A DNA stretch of 64,000 nt from Nemertoderma westbladi (GCA_032718475.1 JAUCBJ010007300.1:124001-188000), one strand, 5' to 3'. Positions 31,972 through 42,823 are shown, counted from the first letter of the stretch. Translations and numbers: made by a program. Notes: a model not told the origin generated them from the sequence alone.

Positions 31972-33303
31972 ATGCCTATATGCGCTGTCAATGGTTGCAC
32001 AGAGGAGATTGAAGAGGACTTTATTGCATGTCCTGTATGTAGGGCAAGTAAAGACCGTACAAGTGTGGAGGAGCTATGTTGCGGTAAAGTGGTTAATCCA
32101 AAGTGGATACAATGTCCAAGGTGTTTAAAGGCGTTAAACGTTGCAGCTGGGCCTGTAGAACCTCCCAGTTCAAATCGATTTCAAATCGAGTCTGCTACTT
32201 CGATTGAAAAATTCAGAACGAATTTGAAGATTGCAATGATAAATGGGAAGGAGTGTTATATATCGCCAGATTCCCCCGTTGCTGGTATTATTACTGTGCC
32301 AGTTATTAAAATTGACATGAATACCAAAATTATACCTCATACAAGCATTTATCAGAAGTGTCTATTGACCTTTGTCAATGATTTTGAACGTCGAAATGTT
32401 ACGAATTTGAGTTCAATCGCAGCTTCTATTTGTGAAACATATCCTGAGTTTAAGCGGAAGCATAAATCCAATAAATCATCGATGTATTTGGCTCTCCAGC
32501 ACGACTACGTGAACTCCCGCCACAATTACCGCAACAGAATGAAGGCGAAGGACAAGAATCCAAAAATAATTGTGGAAGGCCAGTCTGGGGGGGTGGGACA
32601 GGTTGCTGGGGACAAATCTGCGGAACAGGTCGCTGGGGACAAATCTGTGGAACAGGTCGCTGGGGTCAAATCTGCGGAACAGGTCGCTGGGGACAAATCT
32701 GCGGAACAGGTCGCTGGGGACAAATCTGCGGAACAGGTTGCTGGGGACAAATCTGCGGAAGTTAATGTCGCTGGAACTAACAGCATACCATTGCTTGAAA
32801 ATGCTGCTGTTGTTCAAGTGCAAATGGGAAGGAAAACCATAAACACCAAACCGCTACGTAATCAACCACAACGAAAAAGAAAGAAAGCAATAGTAATATC
32901 GTCATCAAGTGAAGATGATGTTAGTGAAATGTTGTTGTTCGATAGTTCTGAAGACGATGTTGAAGAGGAGCCGGAAATACAAATGGAGGTTCAGGGAGTG
33001 AAGTCGTTGGTGTTTGCGCGCCAAATGAAATCTAAAGTTTTCTGGCCAGGGAGACTGGATGATGCTCCGGATGGCTGTAAGATGCCGAAGCCGAAAGATC
33101 CATCGGATACATTTAAATGGGTCTATTTTTATGGTAGTAATAACTACTCCTGGGTTAAGAACACTCCGGAGTATATTGTTCCTTATGTGGAAAACCGCGA
33201 TCTGTTATCAGAGCCGAAACCAAGCAGTACGAACGCGTTCTTGCGCGGAACTGAGCAAATTAACGAATTATACAATTTATTCATGGAAGATAATGATGAG
33301 TGA
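31972..33303 (+). CDS. Zinc-ribbon and PWWP-like protein encoded by the transposon
   Basis: 444 codons from Met 31972 (the frame is open from 31861). N-terminal CxxC pairs (CPVC, CPRC; about 4-70) look like one or two zinc ribbons. The middle has a 9-residue repeat (VAGDKSAEQ-like, about six copies, 27-bp DNA unit at 32601-32762). A basic RKRKKA run and acidic Ser/Glu/Asp stretches follow. Residues about 344-412 read VFWPGRLDDAP, then WVYFYGSNNYSWVKN and YIVPYVENRD, matching the PWWP fold pattern (WPgxV, xFFGs, xWV, lxPY). PWWP domains bind methylated histones and DNA. It lies on the transposase strand and inside the terminal repeats, so it is part of the element. Intact. Confidence 0.75.
   Translation: MPICAVNGCTEEIEEDFIACPVCRASKDRTSVEELCCGKVVNPKWIQCPRCLKALNVAAGPVEPPSSNRFQIESATSIEKFRTNLKIAMINGKECYISPDSPVAGIITVPVIKIDMNTKIIPHTSIYQKCLLTFVNDFERRNVTNLSSIAASICETYPEFKRKHKSNKSSMYLALQHDYVNSRHNYRNRMKAKDKNPKIIVEGQSGGVGQVAGDKSAEQVAGDKSVEQVAGVKSAEQVAGDKSAEQVAGDKSAEQVAGDKSAEVNVAGTNSIPLLENAAVVQVQMGRKTINTKPLRNQPQRKRKKAIVISSSSEDDVSEMLLFDSSEDDVEEEPEIQMEVQGVKSLVFARQMKSKVFWPGRLDDAPDGCKMPKPKDPSDTFKWVYFYGSNNYSWVKNTPEYIVPYVENRDLLSEPKPSSTNAFLRGTEQINELYNLFMEDNDE
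32601..32762. repeat. Coding minisatellite, 27-bp unit, about six copies
   Basis: Units of GTCGCTGGGGACAAATCTGC plus GGAACAG, in frame with the PWWP-like ORF. Also generates the shadow ORFs on the other frames. Confidence 0.92.
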
Positions 33304-34084
33304 ACGTTGAACAATATTAAAAGTGGGGTGAATAAATATCGTAGCTTAAGTGTCATAAGGCCCTATGTCAAAAATTGCTTCACTGTTCAGGAGGCCTAAA
33401 ATATAGAGATATAGGGCTTTTCTGCAGTAAAATATTGCTGTATTGTCCGATGTGATTCTTGGATTTATCTTTATTACGTCATAATCTTCACTTCCCATTG
33501 GTTAACACTTTACAAAGGGCCTTTCTGCAGTTAAATATTGTACGCTGGGATATAGGGCTTCACTTTACCATGTAATATTCAATTAAACTGTTCAAAACTC
33601 CACCAGATGGTAGAGCATGTCTTAAAGTGTGGAATTGTATAAAAAAAAGTAAAATTCGACAAAAATCGACTTAAGGCACTTAGCTACGATATATTGTAAT
33701 AGCAATAACTTTCTTAATGGTAACCGTCAACTTTCTCTTTCTAAACTGCTCTCTAGATTTCGTCACCATTTAATATTTGTTTACTTTAGTTTATGTACAT
33801 TTTTGATTAAGACTGGATTGTTCCTACTATTACCAGTACCGTGAAATATAACTCTGTTGTAAGTTAGTTTATGTACATTTATATTCATGTGGATTAAGAC
33901 TGGATTGTTCCTACTATTACCAGTACCGTGAAATATAACTCTGTTGTAAGTTAGTTTATGTACATTTATATTCATGTGGATTAAGACTGGATTAATACCA
34001 ATAAGTTGAATATAGGAATATATCATAGGCCTAATAATTTTTTGTTAAACAATATTGTCCGCATTCGCCACCATTAAATTTAAA
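33304..34084. other. 3' region of the CACTA-like element
   Basis: No gene. Holds a tandem repeat at about 33785-33993 (unit about 88 bp with GTTCCTACTATTACCAGTAC, 2.5 copies) that is read through by a spurious minus-strand ORF. Confidence 0.7.
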
Positions 34085-34505
34085 AAATCTAAGGTTTTCA
34101 TGGAAATTGACCTGCGGTTTATTTAAGTGACAACCCGGGTTTCACATCCAAAGAACATAGGTTTTTATGCAAATAAACCTACGGTTAATTTAAGTGACAA
34201 CCTGGGTTTCACATCCAAAGAACATAGGTTTTTATGCAAATAAACCTACGGTTAATTTAAGTGACAACCCGGGTTTCACATCCAATTACCCTGAAAAGAA
34301 CGTAGTTTTTTTATATAAATAAAGCGATGGTTTATATACCAAACAACCCAAGGTTTCATGATCATGCATAACCCACGGTTTAATTATGGACAAAATAAAC
34401 GCTGGTTTCTCAAAATAACCGTAGTTTAAATTTACCCCGAATTGAACCACGGTTATTTTTGAGAACCAGCGTTTTTTTAAGGAATAACCCCCGTTTCGTT
34501 TTTTC
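34085..34505. repeat. Right subterminal repeat zone with 67-bp tandem units
   Basis: Same AACC(C/T)ACGGTT words as at the left end. From about 34133 to 34283 a 67-bp unit (anchor TTCACATCC at 34141, 34208, 34275) is repeated. Confidence 0.75.
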
Positions 34506-34736
34506 AGTGTAGGTAACTTATTAAACCTTGATTTAAACGTTTAAACTTTGACTTCGGTTATCGTAATCGTAAAGATCAATCTTGATATTTTGACTTGGAC
34601 TTATGCTATAGTGAATTAGCATCGATGTTACATACCAATCATAACATTATCATTAGTATGCTACAAAGACAAATAAAACTAATTTTACATAAGAAGGAAT
34701 AATTACTCAACATCAAATGAAGTAATTAATTTTATT

Positions 34737-34970
34737 TCAAATGAAATAGCTGGATCGGAACGTCTCCATGGTTACCGTATGATGCATACTACATATAGAA
34801 TGTGATTCATGTGCCAGGGAACAACTGAAGCAAGACGCAACACGATATTTGAGCAATACAAATATTTTATATCTCCATTTGTGCAGTTTATTCGTAATAT
34901 ATTGTTTGGGATGTGAATGTCCTTTATAAGGAACAACTTGTTCATCCATACACAATTTTCCACAATTCAC
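34737..34970 (-). pseudogene. piggyBac-like transposase fragment
   Basis: The minus strand reads MDEQVVPYKGHSHPKQYI, then LHKWRYKIFVLL, close to the piggyBac signature DEQMxxxKGR...KQYxxxKPxKWGxKxFVL that includes a catalytic Asp. Upstream and downstream parts are missing or scrambled. Confidence 0.7.
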
Positions 34971-36730
34971 AAATTTTATATTTCAGCCAACGCAACGAAT
35001 CGAATCTTGGTTGGGGTCACTTAGAAGGCAGTGCACATTGGACGGATTTCTTTAATTCCTCCAAGATTCTGGACAATTTAATAGCAGTGACCTATGAGTA
35101 TGTGAATAGAATGAACACAGAATTAGGCCATCTCGGAATTTGACTGTACCTTCCAGTAAACCAAATACGATGTTTCGATTCCCAAAACTTTGGGGTAAAA
35201 CAAATAAAAAAAATTTTTTCCAGTTATCGTAGATGACATTGACATTTGCCAAGAAGAAGCATTATTCTGGACCGCTACTGGACATTGTGATAGAAATATA
35301 TACAAGTTATTCATAGAATTTATGCAGTGTAATATAAAGCCTTAAATTTAATATCTATTTTTGAAACAATTGCAGTGAGTTTAAACAGCACAAAATAACT
35401 TTGATACTGGACTACAATGTAAATAGACTAAAGCAGACATAAATTGTTTAAACCCTATACTACCACTATCAAATAAATCATTTCTATAATTATTTACAAT
35501 ATTCTTCATAGCAGTATCATTCATAAAATCATCCCAAAATGACATAAAACACCATAAAGAGATTAACCATTATCACAATATTGAAGGGTATCGGTATTAT
35601 TGTGATCAAATTCAAGAACATTAGGTTCCATGACAATATAAACTCATTTTCTTGCTCGAGTTCAATAAGAATAGGTACCATGACACTTAACTTATTACCT
35701 TGGGGTTCAGTATCATCCATTTCCATACAAATAAAGTCATTGTCAGTCAGCTGTCTTGCTTTATTAACACCCGTATCAGTATCGTCTGATACAATTTCTC
35801 TTTTTTCGTTTGGTACTCTGTATTAATGTACAAAGAAAGGAAGAAAGTTTTTTTTTGTCTTAAGTTCTTTTATATTTCTATACAGATTGATTACTAAAAT
35901 AAACAATAAACATATAGAACACTACTGTAATAATGCAGTATTAGTTACTAAGGCTATTATCACAGTAGGATTTTTTAAAACATATAGAACACCACTGTAA
36001 TAATGCAGTATTAGTTACCAAGGTTATTATCACAGTAGGATTTTTTATATTTATTACAGTTACTATAAATTTTATTTGTTCAGTATAGATGGCAGCTATA
36101 TCGGGGAAGCCCATTTACATTAGTTGCCTCACAAATATCCAGAAATAGTTAATGAGTAGGTATCCAAAAGTGAGCTGCTGGAAGTCACGTACCTCAAAAT
36201 CTAAAAATATTTTCATTTCAGAGACTTTTGAAGAAACCCTATTAGGAAAACAGCTGTTTTTCCTTGGGGGGAGAACATCATCTATATGACGAATTCCATC
36301 TCCTGAAGACTGAAAACTTGTCTGTAAGACTTTGTAAGGTCCTCGAAAAACAATCAGCTTTATGTCAATGCGATGATTAACTTTTATTTTCAAACTTTTC
36401 TTTACCAGATTCAGTGGAAGGCTTAATACCGGTATTATTTCTATTATTTCCACGAGCTCCCAGCTTCAGTTTAATTCTATCTTTTTGAGATTTACGCGAT
36501 TCTTCTCTAATCTCGTTTGTATTACTGGTCTCACCGAGATTTCTCATCTTTAATTTAGAAAAGGCTACTGCGGCCACACGATCTCCAAATTTTGGAATAT
36601 ATGTAGATAACACACTGTCATCCATTAGTATCTCGATCGCTTCATCGATATCCTCTTCAAGTAGTTTTTCAGTTAACATTAAATCCATACCTCGAACTTC
36701 ATGAAGAAATTTAACCAAATCATAACAATA
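34971..36730 (-). other. Unclassified decayed coding DNA, possibly the rest of a DNA transposon
   Basis: Minus-strand stretches look protein-like: FWDDFMNDTAMKNIVNNY (about 35490-35545), NEKREIVSDDTDTGVN (about 35760-35810), and an ORF at 36377-36718 with KLLEEDIDEAIEILMDD and IPKFGDRVAAVAF, helical and SAM-like, then a basic tail. They may belong with the piggyBac-like fragment; family not recognised. Confidence 0.4.
35908..36046. repeat. Tandem duplication, 70-bp unit, two copies
   Basis: Units start AAACATATAGAACAC and end CACAGTAGGATTTTTT; a few substitutions separate them. Confidence 0.9.
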
Positions 36731-36779
36731 CTGACAGGGTGCTAATTAACATATAATCCATATGATATAAAGTACCAGG

Positions 36780-36801
36780 TACCTAGGTATATACCTAGGT
36801 A
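36780..36801. repeat. Perfect 22-bp palindrome
   Basis: TACCTAGGTA, TA, TACCTAGGTA: two copies of a palindromic decamer forming a larger exact palindrome. Nearby GGTACC words extend the symmetry. Confidence 0.9.
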
Positions 36802-37109
36802 TCGGTACCTGTAATGATGGTATATACAGTATACCAGGTCTCTATTACTATGGTAGACCTGCCACTGCTGCCAGTGCATTGGACTGTTGGAAGGCCTACT
36901 CATGTACATGCACCATACCAGAATTCAATATCGGGGCGTACTCAGTATCATTACCTACCTATTGCCTATTGGAATCCATACAGTTGGGCTAGTTGGCACG
37001 GAATCAATCTGGTACTGGTATATTCCGGTACATATCAGTGACTCAGCTAGTGAAAGTGACTACTGGCCATTGGCAAGTCAGCCTGTACACCACCCCAGTC
37101 CCACTTAAT

Positions 37110-37210
37110 ACTTAATTTGAATTTCTTTCCCTGAGATAGTATCTCCGGGCTGGACTTTGAATAAAAAAGGGAAACCCATGTCCCTTTAGGGGCTCCGTAC
37201 AGAAGGCATT
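37110..37210. repeat. Inverse partner of the 27152-27320 repeat
   Basis: Reverse complement of the repeat after exon 15 (GAGATAGTATCTCCGGGCTG ... AAACCCATGTCCCTTTAGGG). Ends about 45 bp before exon 16. Confidence 0.75.
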
Positions 37211-37253
37211 AAAGTCTTTATTTCACATTTACTTACTTTATCCTATTATTTAG

Positions 37254-37410
37254 GCTGCTGGAGAACCCAATACCAGATTGCCTATGGATAATATTGATAT
37301 TGATTTGAGTCGGCAGAAGGCTGGAAAAGTTGGTGCTTCACAGAGAGTCATGCATCCTAACAGTATGAGTGGAGAAGCAAAAATTAACCTTCCAAGTTTC
37401 GATGACTTAG
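37254..37410 (+). CDS. Polycystin exon 16 (GAIN-like region)
   Basis: Residues 749-800, ending EAKINLPSFDDL, an edge strand of the GAIN sandwich. Acceptor TTATTTAG, donor GTGAGT, exits phase 1. It follows the CACTA-bearing intron. Confidence 0.87.
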
Positions 37411-37953
37411 GTGAGTTAGGTGGCTTAACACAGCACCCCTAAGAGGTATATATACAATGTACTGAGTGTACCTCGCAATATTAAGTTATTCATAATGAGT
37501 GTTAAAAAGTTTGAGTTAAATATTTATTATTTTAACAATTCTGAGATCCATGTGTGATTCGATGCAAAATTGTAATATCAATTCACATAGGTTTGACCGA
37601 ACATTTTAGATTTTATTCTACCTGATTTTAAATGGATTCCATTTTATGGCCTTGTTCAGTATTGTGTACATGCTACATGACTTCAACCAACCACTATTAG
37701 TCTGTAATGGCCTCTTCGCACCCAGGATGAGATTGTCCAGTTCCACATAATATAAATTATGATCCCCAACCTGCCAACCTATTTTCAATGGATCCTATTA
37801 TTACTATTTTTTAGTAAAGGTAAGAAATATAACTTATTCATCATTTATCGGCCTCCATAATGGTTCATAGTAATAATATAAGAAAAAAAGTTCAGTATGC
37901 AGAAAAGGAAATGCTCTTACAGAAAAGTGATTACTATTTTTTATTGCTTTCAG

Positions 37954-38094
37954 GAATTGAGATGTCTCCTAAATCTTCAATCGATATACAAGTTTATGTT
38001 CTTCCCAAAAATCCATTTTTCCATATGAATGGCAGCAGCAAACTGTTTAATCAAACCACAGCCTCTATATCTGTTAACTTTGTTGGCCCCGAAG
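37954..38094 (+). CDS. Polycystin exon 17 (GAIN-like region)
   Basis: Residues 802-847: SSIDIQVYVLPKNPFFHM and ASISVNFVGPEG, alternating beta strands. Acceptor GCTTTCAG, donor GTAAGA, phase 1. Matches the expected PKD1 strand before the internal glycine turn. Confidence 0.9.
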
Positions 38095-38241
38095 GTAAGA
38101 AGTAATTTTACTCAATAAAGTTTTACGATTTAAAATAGCACTTTAAATCTCAATGGGAGGAAATACAGTAGTATCACAGAAATACATATTATTACATTAT
38201 TTTACTTTTTTATTTTTATTATATTACATTATTACAAATTA

Positions 38242-38722
38242 CTAGAAAGCCAGGAAGCTGGCTTTAAACGAACCTGCCCCTCTAACCAGTACCCTGAGGG
38301 AGCGAAAATGAAAATACGAAAATTGCCATCAACTCAACGATAGAAACACCAGCTGCTGGTACTCATGAGGGCCTAGTAAGCTACTACTATTGATTGAATG
38401 GATAGGCCCAAACTGCAGAGAAGTTTTTAATTACTTGCCAAGTGTATTACTCTCTCACTCTATCCCAGACAAGTAATCAAATATCAACTGTTGTTTGTAA
38501 TGCATTATCCTGCCAGCTGAATAGCTCTTCCGAGTGAATCCTATGGGAATATCTATAAGGTTACTCACTGCTATGTTAGGTGGGAGGCCAGCTGATTGAA
38601 TTGTAAGTACTGGGTAGTACACTTGTTTTATAGGTTGTTGATAATGAATGAGGAGGGACCAAACTACACTACGTTTGTCTATGGACGGTCTCTCCTTATA
38701 GCCAGCTTGCTGGCTTTTCTAG
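38242..38722. mobile_element. Short inverted-repeat (MITE-like) element in intron 17
   Basis: Left end CTAGAAAGCCAGGAAGCTGG; the right end in reverse complement reads CTAGAAAAGCCAGCAAGCTG. No ORF. The target duplication is not clear (TA possible). A fragment of a related sequence lies in inverse orientation at 1190-1335. Confidence 0.7.
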
Positions 38723-39885
38723 TTGAATCATATTATTCTTCAACCAATAATTTACTCTTTTAGATGAATTTGTGCGTTTTTTTTGCCGGACTAACAAATT
38801 TTGGCGATGTTCTGTGCGAGATTGGCGATATTATGAGGCTCAAATATGTTGCTCAAATGACTGAATAGCTCAAATAAAAAAGTTGGTGCATACTCGATGA
38901 GTTGAAATCGGTGAAATTCAACTTTAAATTTTCAAAACCGCTATTTTCAGTGACCCCGTGATCGAAATGCCACAAAAATATACAGTCTTGTGTGCAACTA
39001 AAATTCATGTAGAGTTTTATATTAAGATTTTTGCGTACCTGCTTGAGTTTTTGATATATTGGATGGTTATACACACATACACACATAACCACATCGTGTT
39101 TTTGAACGGCTCAACTCTTGACAAGAACCACCCTGGCCTATTAATAGGTAGGTTCGTTATTATAAATTACAGAATAGAATGTAGTGTTAAACTGCCTGGT
39201 ATAGTTGATATCACATAGTGAGTGGGGTAAAAAAATGGTTGCTAAATGATGTGTATTAAAAAAAACTAACTCTCTTGAATGTATTTTCACTTTTTATATT
39301 ATAGGAAATGAGCAGTTTGCATTGAAATTATTTCGTACCAAAACAATATACTTTTTTATTTCCTTGCTTATTTATTTCCACTTTACCAATTGGAGCCCAT
39401 TTCTTTGAGAAGGGTTCCCCATTATTGTGGATATCAGATGTTACCTCATGTACCTCGTTAATGAGTAGTTCTGCAGTTAGCATTCCGTAGTCAGACAGAA
39501 CGAACAGACGGTAATATCTTACAAGAATCATCTTAATACTGGGGAGAGATGAGAGAAATGCGGAACCCATACAGGGGGAGATCGACGAAGCTACGGACAA
39601 TAAACCAAGGAAACAATAATGAAACATGTTTGACGCTCTATCGGGAAATTATTTGCCTTGTGACATTAAAGGCGCTGTTTGATTTACATGAAAATTATAA
39701 ATAATACGATATATATAAAATATACGTTCTGAGGAACAAAACATTTTAACATTATAAAAGCAATAATTAAAACCACTTCTATCAAGAAGAAGTAATCATC
39801 AATAAGCTTAGCTTATTTAGAAGGTTTAGTAGCTTATATCACTTAACGAGGCTCTTGAAGCAAGTCATTTGCTCAAGCATCGAAC
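38723..39885. other. Intron 17 middle part, no supported gene
   Basis: The longest frame is a minus-strand ORF of 99 codons (39328-39627) with a hydrophobic start and no family resemblance. Otherwise AT-rich. Confidence 0.45.
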
Positions 39886-40850
39886 ATACTGCTTGAATGA
39901 TATTGTAATAAGTTGTTCAGAAATGGAAAAAATTAGAAATCATGTCACCTTGGGTTGAACCAGCGCTATACCAACGTTTCAGCCTTTCAGGCCTCTTCAG
40001 TAGCGCTAATAGGTTCAGCCACTCTCCCCTGACATTCACCTTTCTATTTATTCCACTTCTACTGAACAGGCAGTCTTTAGACGGCTTGTTCAGTAAACTG
40101 CAACTTCTTAGTTGTATCATTCGTAGTTCTTTAGACTGCAACTAAAGACTGCCTGTTCAGTAGAAATTGAATAAATAGAAAGGGAGTGTCAGGGGAGGGT
40201 GGCTGAACCTATTAGTTAGCTCCACGCTCAGGACTCAGAGGTCACACCCATAAATTGTTTAATCAGTATTCTAGGCTACAGGTATGTAAAGGTTCTTTTT
40301 CCAACGCGAAACGTGAAATGTTGTGTCTATATGGAATTATTTACCAGAATACATTGTTAATGCCAGAACACTAGAATGTTTTACAACTAATTTACGTAAC
40401 TTCATTATATTAACATGGTGCAATTTTAACCGATTTATGTAAATATTCTGTATATAAAAGTTCCTTATTTTAATTTTGTTTTAGCTGCGCACTTAACATT
40501 TATTTTATCTTATCATTTTATAGATTTCCTCTAAATTTAATTTTATTTAATCTGTAATTAATTTGAATTATAATTTAATCAAATTGTTATAAGTGCTTCT
40601 AAGCCTAGGTGGTCTTCTCCCTCATTTACTGAGTTACCTTGATAGTATATTATATGGAATTTATTACCATATATTTTATTTAGTGCTTTGTGCATCTTTT
40701 AATTTCTTGCGAGTGTAATAATAAATAAATAAATATTAGCGCTACTGAAGAGGCCTGATGGGCCAAAACGTACGTATAGCGCTGGTTCAACCCCCAGTGA
40801 CGCGCATTCTCATTTTTTCCATTTCTGAACAACTTATTACAATATCATAC
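39886..40850. mobile_element. Nested inverted-repeat element
   Basis: Outer arms of about 125 bp: 39889-40012 (TGCTTGAATGATATTGTAAT ... AGCGCTAAT) match 40735-40848 in reverse complement. Inside lies a second hairpin, arms about 40005-40085 and 40145-40222 (TAATAGGTTCAGCC ... AGGCAGTCTTTAG). No ORF of interest. Looks like a non-autonomous fold-back DNA transposon. Confidence 0.78.
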
Positions 40851-40904
40851 TGCTTGAAAACCATCAGACACAATTGCAACAATGTTATCGAACCGCATTG
40901 TGAC

Positions 40905-40985
40905 ATGGTATGCTGACTACTACACCATAGAGGATCGTTTATTGGGAGATACGGGTTCGATCTCGGCTGGTGGTGAATTCATTAT
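40905..40985 (+). repeat. tRNA-like (SINE-type) remnant
   Basis: GGGTTCGATCTC at about 40960 matches a Pol III B box, and ATGGTATGCTGACTAC about 45 bp upstream could be a decayed A box. No cloverleaf can be completed. Confidence 0.35.
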
Positions 40986-41138
40986 TTCCTCTACATTTGC
41001 TATGAGAGTTGGATTATCCTAAGTCCTGTTTAAATTACTTAATAATTTATACAATATATGGATGTCAAAACATATAAGCAATAAATAATAATAATTAATA
41101 ATTTTTAATAATAATAATTAATAATATTTATGCTATAG

Positions 41139-41274
41139 GCGATGCTATTTCCATTAATCGAGCGAACCAAATAATTGATATACACATTCCTCGAGAGGAC
41201 AAGGATAAGATTAATCGTACCTTGTTCACTCCTGAGATTCCAAAAGGGAAAGATCATCAGTTCTATATGTCTAA
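41139..41274 (+). CDS. Polycystin exon 18 (GAIN-like region)
   Basis: Residues 849-892: INRANQIIDIHIPRED and KGKDHQFYMSK. Acceptor GCTATAG, donor GTAAGT, exits phase 2. Confidence 0.9.
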
Positions 41275-41425
41275 GTAAGTATATAGGCTATTACAATTGA
41301 TATGTCTAAATGGCTTAATGTTTTGTATAATGTTACTTATTTACTATGTCTATATGATTGCATAATTTAGTATGGTTAAATTTGATTGGCAAGACCCCTA
41401 ATTAAAACTATGTATTTGTTATCAG

Positions 41426-41583
41426 TGTTACAATGCAAGGAGACGCGTCCATTACTGTGGAGGTGTTTCCAGAAGACATTATTTCTAGCGAATATTATTC
41501 GGTGTATTTGAGACACAGTGATGAACCAACTTTAACACAATACGACCACAAGATAGTTCTCCCACGAACTCTCAGCAATATTG
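41426..41583 (+). CDS. Polycystin exon 19 (GAIN-like region)
   Basis: Residues 894-945: ASITVEVFPEDI, then YYSVYLRHSDEPT. Beta-rich GAIN core. Acceptor TTATCAG, donor GTAATA, exits phase 1. Confidence 0.9.
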
Positions 41584-42363
41584 GTAATATAAATAATAGA
41601 TTGTTTCAACTTGTCTTTTACATTCACTGTTCACATTTCATTGATATATCATAATATAAAATACCGTATTATTTTATCTGAGTATTTTGCCGTTGCCTGT
41701 TTAAATTAGGGTGGGATAAAATGACCATACCCATCCAACCAACATTTTTAATTCAATAATATAGCTAAATTCGATGCAGTTTATACCTACCCAAAGTATC
41801 TGCATGCCTTTATTCATTAATCGTACTTGAACCATCTGTCATTCAAATAGAATACCGGTACATATTATTATTGCACTTAATCGGATTCTGTATTTGTACT
41901 AACATATATACAATATAATCGGGACCATTGTTCTTGAGAAGCCGGTGAAGGAAATTTATTGACCTAATTTAATTTGATTTAAAACTTGAAGGTTGATGGA
42001 TTTCACGTGCCTGTGGCACATTAAGCTCCTAAAACGGGTTAGTATCTCTAAAGGTTCCTTTTTGGTTTCTTTTTGCCTTATTGTTTTGGTTTCTGGCTGT
42101 GAATACTGTCATGAAAATATTCCCCACTAGTACACGGTCCTTCAACTATAACCTTCGTGAGGTTATATTGTTTAACTTTATTTCATGAGACCAATTTGAA
42201 TATACACTGGAAAGTAAAGGCATAAATTATATAGGCTTATACAGTACGCACTATGTATTGTATTTATATATAAACGTTAATATTATATTATTTATAGTAT
42301 TACCATTGTAATATATCTTAGTTCTTCACAAATATCATATCATAATAAAATATATATTCCTAG
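41584..42363. other. Intron 19, no gene seen
   Basis: AT-rich intron without coding or repeat signal that I can support. Confidence 0.5.
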
Positions 42364-42521
42364 AGAAATCGAGGCATTCTGGGGAATTCTATCCGGATGT
42401 TTATACGGCATTCTTCGACAACCGAATTTTAATGGACAGTGGAATATATTATGTTGGACTGAGACCGCGGCATCGCAATCGACGGAAGTTCTACAGTAAT
42501 GAGTCATTTATTGAGGATAAG
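42364..42521 (+). CDS. Polycystin exon 20 (GAIN-like region)
   Basis: Residues 947-998, including DSGIYYVGLRP, the GxYYVG motif of PKD1-family GAIN domains, followed by a basic run. Acceptor ATTCCTAG, donor GTAGAA, phase 0. Confidence 0.91.
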
Positions 42522-42724
42522 GTAGAAAGATATAGTTAATCGATTTATTGAGGATAACTTTATTAATATATACTTTATATAATTTTCAATGGGATATAAG
42601 GATATAAGGAGACTGGGCATATATAATATTGTTAATTAATTGGTTCGTGGTCTTATCAATAATAAATATTTAAACTGATTTCGTTTTTGCAGAATATTTT
42701 TTAGAGAATATAATTAATTTACAG

Positions 42725-42823
42725 GTTTTTATGAGTAACATATCCTACGCTGTCTACACAACAAGCTGCCAGTCATACGATGATGACGCATTGGTTAACT
42801 CATGGATTAGTGATGGATGTGTA
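42725..42823 (+). CDS. Polycystin exon 21 (first half of GPS)
   Basis: Residues 999-1031: YTTSCQSY and WISDGC, the first Cys, Trp and Gly-Cys of the GPS motif. Acceptor TTTACAG, donor GTAAGT, phase 0. Confidence 0.93.

Larger units (their letters stand above)
27418..34509 (+). mobile_element. CACTA-like DNA transposon with transposase and PWWP-like gene
   Basis: The left end reads CACTGAAAGAACGAGAC. The right end, in reverse complement, reads CACTGAAAAAACGAAAC. Both are immediately flanked by TAGGTA (27412-27417 and 34510-34515), a likely target duplication. The shorter TA shared by both sides would also fit. Subterminal regions carry many AACCACGGTTTA-like words in both orientations, as CACTA elements do. 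Two + strand genes lie inside. Family assignment rests on the CACT ends, subterminal repeats and transposase; a 6-bp duplication would be unusual. It fills most of intron 15. Confidence 0.85.

Noticed and set aside
32476-32842. ORFs of 115, 86 and 90 codons with FRRFVPSDL or NLRNRSLGT repeats
   Set aside because: Shadow frames of the 27-bp coding minisatellite in the PWWP-like gene.
35052-35314. Minus-strand YDNWKKFFLF stretch read as the piggyBac DNFFTS motif
   Set aside because: Lies on the wrong side of the DEQ motif for transposase order and lacks the following GT-R-NR motif.
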